From Pseudonocardiaceae bacterium YIM PH 21723 (GTDB taxonomy: Bacteria; Actinomycetota; Actinomycetes; Mycobacteriales; Pseudonocardiaceae), in the NCBI GenBank assembly GCA_003600225.1, contig QZFT01000016.1, positions 62,001 to 126,000 on the forward strand: a stretch of DNA of 64,000 nucleotides, read 5' to 3'. The number at the start of each line of letters is the position of its first letter. Position 1 is the stretch's first letter. This document shows, one piece after another, positions 34,428-42,315 of the stretch. The notes below the pieces were generated by a model. It worked only from the letters and a program-made list of their open reading frames with translations. It did no database searches and had not been told where the DNA came from. The translations under genes were made by a program, and so were the position numbers.

Positions 34428-35494
34428 AACGGGTAGTCGGTGTAGCCCTTCTCGGTGCCGCCGAAGAAGGTAGCGGAGTCGGCCTCGTTCAGCGGCAGCT
34501 TCTCCCGCAGGCGGCGGGGCAGGTCCGGGTTGGCCAGGGCCAGCTGTCCGACGGACTCGATGTCGGCCAGCCCGGCCGCGATGTCGGAGCCGATCCGGTC
34601 GGCGGGCGTCCCGGCCCGGTTCAGGATCAGCACGCCCGGCCAGGCGGCGCGGATGTCGCGGATCAGCTGCTCGTCCCGGTCGGTGACATCGCGCATGAAG
34701 GCCAGGTGCAGGTAGGCCAGCCCCAGCGGAGCCAGTTCCCGGACGAGGGCCAGGTACAGCTCCGGGTACTCGTCGGTCTCCCCCGCCTCGTTGACCTGGC
34801 CGCCAGGGCTCAGCCGGATACCGATCCGGTGCCCGCCGACGGCCTCGACCGTCGCCGACGCGACCTCGACGGCGAACCGGATCCGGTTCTCGATCGAACC
34901 GCCGTAGCCGTCGGTGCGCCGGTTGGTGTGCGCGGAGAGGAACTGGTTGATCAGGTAGCCGTTGGCCCCGTGCAGCTCGATGCCGTCCAGGCCGGCGGCC
35001 ACGGAGGTGCTGGCAGTGTGCACGTAGTCGGCGATGGTCCGCTCGATGTCCGCCTCGGTCATCTCCCGGGCCACCGGGGCGTCCTGCATGCCCTCGGGGG
35101 TGAACATCTGCGTCGATTCCAAGGGCACCGGGGACGGGGCGACCGCAGAACCGCCGTCGGGGCGGTTGGCCGGGTGCGCCATCCGGCCGACGTGCATGAC
35201 CTGCGCGAAGATCCGGCTGCCCGCAGCGTGGACCTCATCGGCGACGGCCTTCCAGCCGGCGATGTGCTCGCCCCGGTACAGGCCGGGGGTGAACGGGTAG
35301 CCCTGCCCCTCATCGGAGGGCTGCACGCCCTCGGTGATGAGCAGACCCAGGCCGGCCCGCTGCTTGTAGTACTCGGCCATCAGCGGGGTCGGCGAACCGT
35401 CCGGCAGTGCCCGGCTGCGGGTCATCGGCGCCAGCGCGAGCCGGTTGGTGAGTTCGTTGTCGCCGACCTTGATCGGCTCCCAGATGTCGGCCAT
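34415..35494 (-). CDS. Old Yellow Enzyme family NADH:flavin oxidoreductase (alkene reductase)
   Basis: A 359-residue FMN-dependent ene-reductase. The N-terminus (NRLALAPMTRSRA), the FMN contacts, the substrate-binding pair in LHGANGYLINQFLS (His and Asn) and TDGYGGSIENR are typical of the classical OYE/NemA group, which reduces activated C=C bonds and nitro compounds with NAD(P)H. The ribosome-binding site (GAAGGGA) lies in one arm of the inverted repeat 35503-35532, so translation or repression could be controlled there. Monocistronic by position. Confidence 0.92.
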   Translation of the reverse strand: MADIWEPIKVGDNELTNRLALAPMTRSRALPDGSPTPLMAEYYKQRAGLGLLITEGVQPSDEGQGYPFTPGLYRGEHIAGWKAVADEVHAAGSRIFAQVMHVGRMAHPANRPDGGSAVAPSPVPLESTQMFTPEGMQDAPVAREMTEADIERTIADYVHTASTSVAAGLDGIELHGANGYLINQFLSAHTNRRTDGYGGSIENRIRFAVEVASATVEAVGGHRIGIRLSPGGQVNEAGETDEYPELYLALVRELAPLGLAYLHLAFMRDVTDRDEQLIRDIRAAWPGVLILNRAGTPADRIGSDIAAGLADIESVGQLALANPDLPRRLREKLPLNEADSATFFGGTEKGYTDYPFYAD

Positions 35495-35502
35495 CGCCGT
35501 GT

Positions 35503-35532
35503 CCCTTCAGGTCACTGTGTCCTTCTGAAGGG
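35503..35532 (-). promoter_or_regulatory. Inverted repeat covering the OYE ribosome-binding site
   Basis: CCCTTCAG (35503-35510) and CTGAAGGG (35525-35532) are perfect 8-bp inverted copies 14 bases apart. The first copy, read on the minus strand, contains the ribosome-binding site 8 bases before the OYE start. It may be a repressor operator or an RNA hairpin that hides the site. Confidence 0.45.
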
Positions 35533-35570
35533 AGCAACGGGACTTCTGTAATGACTATTTCAGAAATATT

Positions 35571-35584
35571 CGGAATGTGTTCCG
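35571..35584 (-). terminator. Short hairpin after the LURP-one gene
   Basis: CGGAA-TGTG-TTCCG, a 5-bp stem with a tetraloop directly before the stop of the leftward LURP-one-related gene; the flanking sequence is AT-rich. Weak as a terminator. Confidence 0.35.
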
Positions 35585-35586
35585 GA

Positions 35587-36156
35587 TTACCGGTCCTGCA
35601 AGGCGTCCAGGGCGACGGCCTGCGCGGCGGCCAGGCGCCAGTCCAGGTTCCGGTCGAAGACTTCCAGCAGGTAGGAGTCGCGCACGGCGGGGAATTTCTT
35701 GGTCACCGACATGACCGGGTGCTCGCCCGCGGTGAAGTCGAAGTGGTACGGCAGGAAGGACAGCGCGTCCACGAACCGGCGCAGCACGGCGACGACCGGG
35801 TTGCGCTCGGTGCCGCTGAACTCGCCCAGGTTGGGCTGACCGACATGCCAGGTGGAACGCAGGAAGGACTTGACCGCGTCCTTGCGGAAGAAGCCGATGA
35901 CCTGGCCGTGCGCGTCGTAGACGTCGTAGGTGGCGCCGATGTCCAGGCGCTGCCGGGCCTTGAAGCCGAACACCGGCTGGTTGCGGTCCTCGTCGGCGTA
36001 GAAGGTGACCTGTTCCTTGAACGCGAACCGCTTCTGCTGCGCGACCGCGAGCAGTTGCCCGTCGCCGCCATCGGGATTCACGGCGCTGACCGTGTAGCGG
36101 TTGACCAGCATGGTCAGCTTCTGCCGGACCCGGAACTGCGCGACGGGCTGCGTCAC
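35587..36156 (-). CDS. LURP-one-related / scramblase-like (Tubby-fold) protein
   Basis: A 189-residue protein fitting the LURP-one-related family: an N-terminal FRVRQKLTMLVNRYTV, repeated beta strands (QPVFGFKARQRLDIGATYDVYDAHGQVIGFFRKD), and a single amphipathic C-terminal helix. The fold is that of phospholipid scramblases and Tubby. The bacterial function is unknown; a membrane or lipid association is possible. GTG at 36156 is preceded by GGGGGA. It precedes the OYE gene on the same strand with a 92-bp gap. Confidence 0.75.
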   Translation of the reverse strand: MTQPVAQFRVRQKLTMLVNRYTVSAVNPDGGDGQLLAVAQQKRFAFKEQVTFYADEDRNQPVFGFKARQRLDIGATYDVYDAHGQVIGFFRKDAVKSFLRSTWHVGQPNLGEFSGTERNPVVAVLRRFVDALSFLPYHFDFTAGEHPVMSVTKKFPAVRDSYLLEVFDRNLDWRLAAAQAVALDALQDR

Positions 36157-36224
36157 TTTTCCCCCATGGTGAGGACGGCTATCGATGGTCAGCCCAACGA
36201 TAGCCGTCCTGGCTCACGGAGGCC

Positions 36225-36488
36225 TTACTCGTCCCCGCCACCGCCACCGGGCGGCAGTCCCTGGTAGACCCGCTTGCAGTCCGGGCACACCGGGGAGCCG
36301 GGCTTCGGCGACCGGGTGACCGGGAAGACTTCGCCGCACAACGCGACGACATGAGTGCCCATCACGGCACTCTCCGCCACCTTGTCCTTGCGGACATAGT
36401 GGAACATCTTGGGTACGTCGGTACCGGTGCTGTCGGTGCCCTCCGGGCGGGTGTCCAGCTCCGGGAGCGTCTGGGTAGGTGCACTCAC
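36225..36488 (-). CDS. DUF3039 family protein
   Basis: An 87-residue protein: a flexible N-terminus, then FHYVRKDKVAESAVMGTHVVALCGEVFPVTRSP and CPDCKRVYQGL, followed by a Gly-rich tail (PPGGGGGDE). One Cys in ALCG and the CPDC pair, with His residues, could hold a zinc ion. Matches the actinobacterial DUF3039 family. Function unknown. GTG start at 36488. Divergent from psuG with about 60 bp between starts. Confidence 0.82.
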   Translation of the reverse strand: MSAPTQTLPELDTRPEGTDSTGTDVPKMFHYVRKDKVAESAVMGTHVVALCGEVFPVTRSPKPGSPVCPDCKRVYQGLPPGGGGGDE

Positions 36489-36547
36489 AGGTCCATGATG
36501 CCCTATGGCCCCCGAACCCGGCGAACACAGTGACTACGGTAGCGATC

Positions 36548-37444
36548 GTGCTACGTATCGCCGAAGAGGTCACCGCCGCTCTCACCGACGGCCGTCCGGT
36601 CGTCGCGCTGGAGAGCACCCTGCTGGCCCACGGGCTGCCCTCGGACCGGGCGCTGACCGTGGGGAGGCGGCTGGAGGAACTGGTCCGCGCCGGGGGCGCG
36701 GTCCCCGCGACCGTCGCCGTGCTGGACGGACATGCCCAGGTCGGGCTGAGCCCCGCGCAGCTGGAACAGCTGTGTGACCCGGACATCGCCCTGGCGAAGC
36801 TGTCGCTGCGGGACATCGGTCCGGCGATCGCGCTGGGTACCGACGGCGCGACCACCGTGGCCAGCACCGCGGCCCTCGCCCATCGGGCGGGCATCCCGGT
36901 CTTCGCCACCGGCGGGCTGGGTGGCGTGCACCGGGACAGCACCTGGGACGTGTCGGCCGACCTGCAGGTACTCGGCCGGACCCCGGTCCTGGTGGTGAGC
37001 TCCGGGGTGAAGTCGATCCTGGACATCCCGGCCACCCTGGAGGTCCTGGAGACCCTGTCGGTCCCGGTTCTGGGTTACCGCACCGACGGCTTCCCCGCCT
37101 TCTACCGGCGGGACTCCGGTCTCCCCGTCTCGTTCCGGGTGGACGAGGCGAGCCAGGCCGCGGCCGCGTTCGCCGCGCACCGGCGGTTCGACTCCGGCGG
37201 CATGCTGGTCGCCAACCCGGTGCCGGTGGAGCACGAGATGCCCGCCGGGGAACACGACCGGATCCTGGCCGAGGCCCTGGACCTCGTCGCCCGGCAGGGC
37301 ACCACGGGCAAGGCCGTGACCCCGGTACTGCTGTCCCACTTCCACTACGCGACGGACGGGCGCAGCGTGCGCACCAACGAGGCCCTGGTCGAGTCGAACG
37401 TGCGCCTCGGGACCGAGATCGCGGTGGCCCTGTGTCGACAGTGA
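36548..37444 (+). CDS. psuG: Pseudouridine-5'-phosphate glycosidase
   Basis: A 298-residue enzyme that splits pseudouridine 5'-phosphate into uracil and ribose 5-phosphate. Family blocks: PVVALESTLLAHGLP (catalytic Glu), VPATVAVLDG, LAKLSLRD (Lys), ATTVASTAALAHRAGI and VFATGGLGGVHR, VLVVSSGVKSILD. The start is either GTG 36548 or GTG 36530. It overlaps the psuK gene, and together they form the two-step pseudouridine degradation pathway: the kinase makes the phosphate and this enzyme cleaves it. Confidence 0.92.
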   Translation: MLRIAEEVTAALTDGRPVVALESTLLAHGLPSDRALTVGRRLEELVRAGGAVPATVAVLDGHAQVGLSPAQLEQLCDPDIALAKLSLRDIGPAIALGTDGATTVASTAALAHRAGIPVFATGGLGGVHRDSTWDVSADLQVLGRTPVLVVSSGVKSILDIPATLEVLETLSVPVLGYRTDGFPAFYRRDSGLPVSFRVDEASQAAAAFAAHRRFDSGGMLVANPVPVEHEMPAGEHDRILAEALDLVARQGTTGKAVTPVLLSHFHYATDGRSVRTNEALVESNVRLGTEIAVALCRQ

Positions 37445-38325
37445 TCGTGCTGGGGGACGCCGGCCTCGACGTGGTCGCCCGGCACGGTGAGCCGATCACC
37501 TACGGCGGCGACATCCGGGCCAGCATCGAGACCACCGCCGGCGGAGCGGGCGCGAACACCGCCGTCTGGCTGGCCGGCTACGGGGCGAAGCCGGTGCTGG
37601 TCACCCGGGTCGGCGACGACAGCGCGGGTCGGCAGACGGCCACCGAGCTCACCTCCAAGGGCGTGCGCTGCGCGTTCACCGTCGACCCGGCGGCACGCAC
37701 CTTCTGCGTCGTGGTGCTCGTCGATTCCACCGGCCAGCGCACCATGCTGCCCGACCGCGGCGCCGCCGCCCGGGTGCATCCGGACGACCTGGACACCCGG
37801 CTGCTGGCCGAGGCGCGGCACCTGCACCTGTCCGGTTACCTGCTGCTCGACGAGAGCTCGCGGGCGGCCGGGGTCGCGGCGCTGACCGCCGCCCGGGACG
37901 CGGGCCTGACCACCTCGGTGGATCCGCAGGCCGCCGCGTTGCTGCTGGGCGGCGGCCGCGAACGGTTCCTGGAAGCCGTGCGGGGCGTGGACCTGCTGCT
38001 GCCCAACGCGGACGAGCTGTCCGCACTCACCGGCTCCCCCGCGCCGCTGACCGACGGGTCGGCGCGTGGCCTGCTGGACGTGGTCGGCGCGGTCGTGGCC
38101 ACCGACGGTCCCGGTATGGCGGTGTGGCTCTCCGCCGAGGGCGAGCTGACGATGCCCGCCCCCGAGGTGCGCTGCGTGGACTCCACCGGAGCGGGCGACG
38201 CGTTCAACGCCGGCCTGCTGTGCGCGTGGCTGTCCGGCGCCTCCCGGTCGACGGCGCTGCGCGCCGGGGTGCGGGCCGGCGCGGATGCCGTCCAGTACGT
38301 CGGGGCCCAGCCGCCACGTTGCTAG
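37432..38325 (+). CDS. psuK: PfkB-family carbohydrate kinase, probable pseudouridine kinase
   Basis: A 297-residue ribokinase-like kinase. N-terminal VLGDAGLDVVAR and GGAGANTAVWLAGYG make the sugar site; the C-terminal STGAGDAFNAGLLCAW holds the catalytic Asp and anion hole. Overlap with psuG (GTG at 37432; a GTGA-type start at 37441 is also possible) makes pseudouridine the likely substrate, although a generic pfkB kinase of another sugar or nucleoside cannot be excluded from the sequence alone. Confidence 0.8.
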   Translation: MSTVIVLGDAGLDVVARHGEPITYGGDIRASIETTAGGAGANTAVWLAGYGAKPVLVTRVGDDSAGRQTATELTSKGVRCAFTVDPAARTFCVVVLVDSTGQRTMLPDRGAAARVHPDDLDTRLLAEARHLHLSGYLLLDESSRAAGVAALTAARDAGLTTSVDPQAAALLLGGGRERFLEAVRGVDLLLPNADELSALTGSPAPLTDGSARGLLDVVGAVVATDGPGMAVWLSAEGELTMPAPEVRCVDSTGAGDAFNAGLLCAWLSGASRSTALRAGVRAGADAVQYVGAQPPRC

Positions 38326-38383
38326 TCACGTTCCTCCGGCTCCAGGGCTCATCTCAGGTGAGTACCTACTGGAGGAGGACCTG

Positions 38384-38743
38384 ATGAAGTTCGTGCTGGT
38401 GGTCCACCACGGCACCTTTCCGCTGCCGGGCACGCCGGGGGCCGAGACGGTGCCGGTGGACGAGGTGAAGAAGGTCTACGCCGACTTCGCGGCCCTCAAC
38501 GCGATGCCGAACGTCAAGGGTGGCCCGCCGCTGGGCCTGCCGAAGGACGCGGTGACCGTCCGGGTGAACCACGGGTCGACCGTGCGCACCGAGGGCCCGT
38601 TCCTGAACGCGACGAGCGCGGTGGGCGGGTTCATGGTGGTCGAGGTCGAGGACCTGGACGCGGCGGTCGACATCGCGGCCCGTATCCCGCAGGCGCGGCT
38701 GGGCGGCGCGGTCGAGGTCCGGCGGCCGGAGAAGTACTGGTGA
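38384..38743 (+). CDS. YCII-related (DGPF-type) domain protein
   Basis: A 119-residue protein. KFVLVVHHG, then TVRVNHGSTVRTEGPFLNATSAVGGFMVVEVEDLDAAVDIAARIP and a final GGAVEVRRPEKYW fit the YCII-related fold that is often found beside ECF sigma factor genes. Function unknown. GGAGGAGG stands 5 bases before the ATG at 38384. It is convergent with such a sigma gene 20 bp downstream. Confidence 0.8.
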   Translation: MKFVLVVHHGTFPLPGTPGAETVPVDEVKKVYADFAALNAMPNVKGGPPLGLPKDAVTVRVNHGSTVRTEGPFLNATSAVGGFMVVEVEDLDAAVDIAARIPQARLGGAVEVRRPEKYW

Positions 38744-38763
38744 TCGCCACTGCACCGGGCCGG

Positions 38764-39639
38764 TCAGCCGGCCCGGTGCAGGGTCGCCGCGACCTCCAGG
38801 ACGCGCCGGGTGTCCAGGATGACGTCGATCCGGGCGATCCGGTCGCAGGTCACGGTGAACGCCATCACCGAGTACGGTCGCCCATCGATGCTGGTCAGAG
38901 CACCGATTAGGCCGTTGACCAGGAGGGGCCGCAGGCTGCCACCACGCGGGGCACGGGCGTTCTCGGCCACCGCGGATGCGCCGCGGACGACGGTCGCGGG
39001 CCGGGCGGCGCCGGAGTCGGTCCGCACCACGACCTCCGGGTCGAGGATGCGGAGCAGGGCGTCGAAATCGGCGGCCCGGGCGGCGGCGTAGAAGGCGTCG
39101 ACCACCTGCCGCTGCCGGGCCAGATCCGGGTCGGGCCGGGGAATGTCCGCCCCGTGTACTCGCCGCCGGGCGCGGCTGGCGAGCTGGCGGGTGGCGGCCG
39201 GGGAACGGCCCACGATGTCCGCGATCTCGGCGAAGGGCACGTCGAACATGTCGTGCAGCACGAAGGCCAGCCGCTCCCCCGGGCTGAGCTCGTCGAGGAC
39301 CACCAGCAGGGCGAGGCCGACCGCGTCGGCCAGCAGCGTCTCCTGTTCGGGACCGGGTTCCGGGTCCGAGACGACCAGGTCGGGCAGGTGCGTTTCCAGG
39401 GGGTCCTCGCGGCGCCGCCGGCGGGATCGCAGCTGGTGCAGGCACTCCCGGGCGACGACCGTGGTCAGCCAGCCGGCGAGGTTGTCGATCTGCTCGGCGT
39501 CGGTGCGGCTCAGCCGCAGCCAGGCGTCCTGCACCGCGTCATCGGCCTCGGCCACCGATCCCAGCATCCGATAGGCGACGCCCCGCAGCCGGGCACGTTC
39601 CTGCTCGAAGCGATCGGCCGGCCACCGGTTCTCGTCCAT
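38764..39639 (-). CDS. ECF sigma factor with SnoaL-like C-terminal domain (SigJ/ECF41-like)
   Basis: A 291-residue extracytoplasmic-function sigma factor. Sigma region 2 is at residues 8-75 (RLRGVAYRMLGSVAEADDAVQDAW), region 4 at about 105-160 (ERLAFVLHDMFDVPFAEIADIVG, SPAATRQLASRARRR), and a fused NTF2/SnoaL-like domain follows from about 175. In ECF41/SigJ proteins the C-terminal domain replaces a separate anti-sigma factor. No anti-sigma gene is adjacent. The ATG at 39639 is chosen because the sigma domain begins a few residues later. Convergent with a YCII-domain gene, a pairing commoner in the ECF42 group. Confidence 0.87.
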   Translation of the reverse strand: MDENRWPADRFEQERARLRGVAYRMLGSVAEADDAVQDAWLRLSRTDAEQIDNLAGWLTTVVARECLHQLRSRRRRREDPLETHLPDLVVSDPEPGPEQETLLADAVGLALLVVLDELSPGERLAFVLHDMFDVPFAEIADIVGRSPAATRQLASRARRRVHGADIPRPDPDLARQRQVVDAFYAAARAADFDALLRILDPEVVVRTDSGAARPATVVRGASAVAENARAPRGGSLRPLLVNGLIGALTSIDGRPYSVMAFTVTCDRIARIDVILDTRRVLEVAATLHRAG

Positions 39640-39677
39640 GTCCGCCTGAGCCCCCGGATGCCGCCGATGTGACGGCG

Positions 39678-40040
39678 CTAGTCCTCCGGCGTGGAGTCGA
39701 TCACCGGGTGGGCCTTGGATTCGAGCACCTTGGTCGGCTTCTCCGGCCGGAACTTGTTGACCTTCTCCGACTTCTTCGGCGGGCGGTCGTTGGCGATCAG
39801 CACCGCGATCCACGGCAGCGGCACGGACAGCACCACGAAGGCCAGGCAGACCCAGGGGTAGTTGAAGGTCAGCGCGGCGCCGAGCAGGCAGGGGAAGCGG
39901 GCGCCCATCGTCAACGCGTACTTGCGCCGCCGGGCCGCGTACTGCTCCTCGTAGGACTGCTGCGCCTCGGTGATCAGAATCGGGGTGTCGCCATCCTTCT
40001 TCACGACACCACCTCCCACGATCGGGTCATCAAGTCTCAT
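39678..40040 (-). CDS. DUF3099 family membrane protein
   Basis: A 120-residue protein with two membrane segments (about residues 45-85) framed by basic stretches (ARRRKYALTMGARFPC before, NDRPPKKSEK after). The block PILITEAQQSYEEQ is the DUF3099 signature. Function unknown. Its ATG overlaps the stop of the upstream hypothetical gene by 4 bp, so the two are coupled. Confidence 0.8.
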   Translation of the reverse strand: MRLDDPIVGGGVVKKDGDTPILITEAQQSYEEQYAARRRKYALTMGARFPCLLGAALTFNYPWVCLAFVVLSVPLPWIAVLIANDRPPKKSEKVNKFRPEKPTKVLESKAHPVIDSTPED

Positions 40041-40582
40041 TGTGTCACGTCCTCCGCCTGGCGCGGGTCTTTCACCTTGGGATCAATGTCCAGATCACCG
40101 CGCATCAGGGCCCGGAGCGTCTTGTAGTTCTCCTGGCCCTGCTCCCAAAACTCTTCCAGCTCGGCGACATCGGTCTCCGACCGGTACAGCAACCGGGTGG
40201 TGAGCCGGCTCCGGACCAGCACGGTCCGCGGAATCCACTGGCGGATCGCCTCCGGCGACACCAGGTTCACCAGGCCGAAGGACTGCTCGGTGGCATCCTG
40301 CGCCGCCAGCAGCTTCTCCGTCTGCTCATCGGTCGGAACCCGTTCCGTCTTGCGCGCCATCCAGACCGGGAACATCACCATGTCCCAGCGCTCCACCGAG
40401 CCGATCAGGGTCGCGTACGCCTCCTGCTTGGCCTTACGCCAGTGATCGAGATCCCGGTGCTCCTTCTCCCGGCGCCACCGGCGGTCCTCCCGCCACGCGC
40501 CGATGACCTGGGTGGTCAGCACACCGATGAAACCGAGGGCGGCCACCGCGATCGGCACCCAGAGGGGCACGTTCCCATTCAC
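40037..40582 (-). CDS. Hypothetical protein with N-terminal membrane anchor
   Basis: A 181-residue protein I do not recognise. One membrane segment (residues 6-28) is followed by a highly charged helical stretch (WREDRRWRREKEHRDLDHWRK) and a mostly helical cytoplasmic part rich in Arg and Glu. GTG start at 40582. It overlaps the DUF3099 gene by 4 bp and lies 10 bp downstream of a methyltransferase stop, so the three leftward genes may share a transcript. Confidence 0.7.
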   Translation of the reverse strand: MNGNVPLWVPIAVAALGFIGVLTTQVIGAWREDRRWRREKEHRDLDHWRKAKQEAYATLIGSVERWDMVMFPVWMARKTERVPTDEQTEKLLAAQDATEQSFGLVNLVSPEAIRQWIPRTVLVRSRLTTRLLYRSETDVAELEEFWEQGQENYKTLRALMRGDLDIDPKVKDPRQAEDVTQ

Positions 40583-40592
40583 CCGGTTGAGC

Positions 40593-41348
40593 CTAGGCCT
40601 TGCTCGCGGACAGGAACTGGGCGAACCCGGTGATGTACTGCCGGATGTCGGTGAGCCCGCGTTGCGCGAGGGCGTCGTGGATCTCGTTCTGGCCGAACAT
40701 CCGCTGCCCGGAGGCGGTGCCGATGGCCGAGCCGATGGCAGCGCCGAGCCCGGACTCCGGCCGGTGGCTGACCAGCAGCGCGATCCGGCCGCCGGGGCGC
40801 AGCACCCGGATCATGTGGTCCAGGGCGGCCCACGGATCGCCGAACATGTGCAACGCGGCGAAGCAGCACACCGCGTCGAAGCTGGCGTCGGCGAACGGCA
40901 GCCGCTCGGCGTCGCCCCGCAGGTAGCCGACCTCGGGGTGGTCGAGGGTGTCGGCGATCGCCCTGGCCAGCATCGTCGGCGAGGCGTCGACGCCGACGAC
41001 GAGACCACCGGGCCGGACGGCGCCGGCCAGGTCGCGGGTGAAGTTGCCCGGCCCGCAGGCCAGGTCGAGGACCGTGTGACCGGGCTTGAGCCGGAGCTGG
41101 CCGCGGACGTACTGCCGCTCCCCCGCCATGCTGGGTCCGGTCAGCCCCTTGGCCAGCCTGCCGAGCAGTGGCCGCCACGCGCGCTCATAGATCACCGGCA
41201 CCACGCTGCTGCGCATCAACCGCTGGGTGATGGTGTCCGGGACCTCGTGCCGGGCCTCGAGGAGGTCCAGGTAACCGTGGCTGGTGTCCATGGACGCGGG
41301 CATCGGATCCAGCAGCGCGCGCAGCCGATTCACGGCGGGCTCCGTCAT
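40593..41348 (-). CDS. Class I SAM-dependent methyltransferase (UbiE-like)
   Basis: A 251-residue methyltransferase. After about 80 N-terminal residues the SAM domain begins: VLDLACGPGNFTRDLA (motif I), GVDASPTMLARA, LRGDAERLPFADASFDAV and HMIRVLRPGGRIALL. The substrate is not predictable. The ATG at 41348 is preferred to an in-frame start at 41474, which would add 42 residues without family support. It is divergent from a PlsC acyltransferase gene with about 300 bp between starts. Confidence 0.83.
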   Translation of the reverse strand: MTEPAVNRLRALLDPMPASMDTSHGYLDLLEARHEVPDTITQRLMRSSVVPVIYERAWRPLLGRLAKGLTGPSMAGERQYVRGQLRLKPGHTVLDLACGPGNFTRDLAGAVRPGGLVVGVDASPTMLARAIADTLDHPEVGYLRGDAERLPFADASFDAVCCFAALHMFGDPWAALDHMIRVLRPGGRIALLVSHRPESGLGAAIGSAIGTASGQRMFGQNEIHDALAQRGLTDIRQYITGFAQFLSASKA

Positions 41349-41646
41349 GTACACAGTCTTACCCAGCAAACGGCTGAAAGGCAGGTGAGAGATGTGCCAC
41401 CCGGAGACTCGCCCGGTCGAGTGTGCCCCGGGTCTCACCGCGAACCGGCCGATAGATCGGCCGAGGATCTTCATCGGCCCGGTGACATGCGTGTTCCCCG
41501 GTCGTTCGGGTACCCGGTTACATCAGGGCAGCATCACCGTCATCCCCGACCGGTGGGTAAAAGCCACGTCAAGGTCACGTTTCGACGGTTGGGCGTGTCC
41601 CTGGCCCGTGGCTAGTCTCGACAAGGCCCATTTGAAGGAGGACACG

Positions 41647-42315
41647 GTGTTGTATCGGATGATCAAGCACGTCTCACGACTGCTCATCCGGCTTTTCCTG
41701 CGCCCGAAGATCGAGGGCTTGGAGAAGGTTCCGGCACGTGGCCCCGTCATCTTCGCCATCAATCACCTGTCGGTGATCGACAGCTTCATCGTGCCGATCC
41801 TGCTGGACCGCAACGTGTCCTTCCTGGCCAAGGCCGAGTATTTCAAGGGCTCCCGCATCCAGGCCGCGTTCTTCACCGCGGTCGGCGCGATCGGCGTGCA
41901 GCGTGGCGCCGGCCGCTCGGCCCGTGAGTCCCTGGACGTGGCGGTCGAGGTGCTGAACGCCGGTGGCTCCTTCGGTATCCACCCGGAGGGCACCCGCTCC
42001 CCCGACGGCAGGCTCTACCGCGGCAAGACCGGCGTCGCCCGGCTCGCCCTGGAGACCGGCGCCATCGTGGTCCCGGTCGGCCTGATCGGCACCGAGAACC
42101 TGCTGCCGCCCGGTTCGAAGATCCCGCGCATGGCGCCGGTGACCATCCGGTTCGGCGAGCCGCTGGACTTCTCCCGGTACGAGGGCATGGCCAGCTCGCT
42201 GCCCATCCTGCGCTCGGTGACCGACGAGATCATGTACTCCATCGTCGAGCTGTCCGACCAGGAGTACGTGGACCGCTACCAGCAGCCCGGCGCCGCCGCG
42301 AAGGCCGCGGCCTGA
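41647..42315 (+). CDS. 1-acyl-sn-glycerol-3-phosphate acyltransferase (PlsC family)
   Basis: A 222-residue acyltransferase that adds the second acyl chain to lysophosphatidic acid or a related acceptor at the membrane face. The catalytic HX4D is NHLSVIDSF, and the substrate-binding FGIHPEGTRSPDG follows with the usual spacing; VVPVGLIG completes the fold. GTG at 41647 has AAGGAGG 5 bases upstream. It abuts the convergent DnaJ gene with no gap (stops 42313-42315 and 42316-42318). The 41349-41646 gap shows no clear signal. Confidence 0.88.
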   Translation: MLYRMIKHVSRLLIRLFLRPKIEGLEKVPARGPVIFAINHLSVIDSFIVPILLDRNVSFLAKAEYFKGSRIQAAFFTAVGAIGVQRGAGRSARESLDVAVEVLNAGGSFGIHPEGTRSPDGRLYRGKTGVARLALETGAIVVPVGLIGTENLLPPGSKIPRMAPVTIRFGEPLDFSRYEGMASSLPILRSVTDEIMYSIVELSDQEYVDRYQQPGAAAKAAA

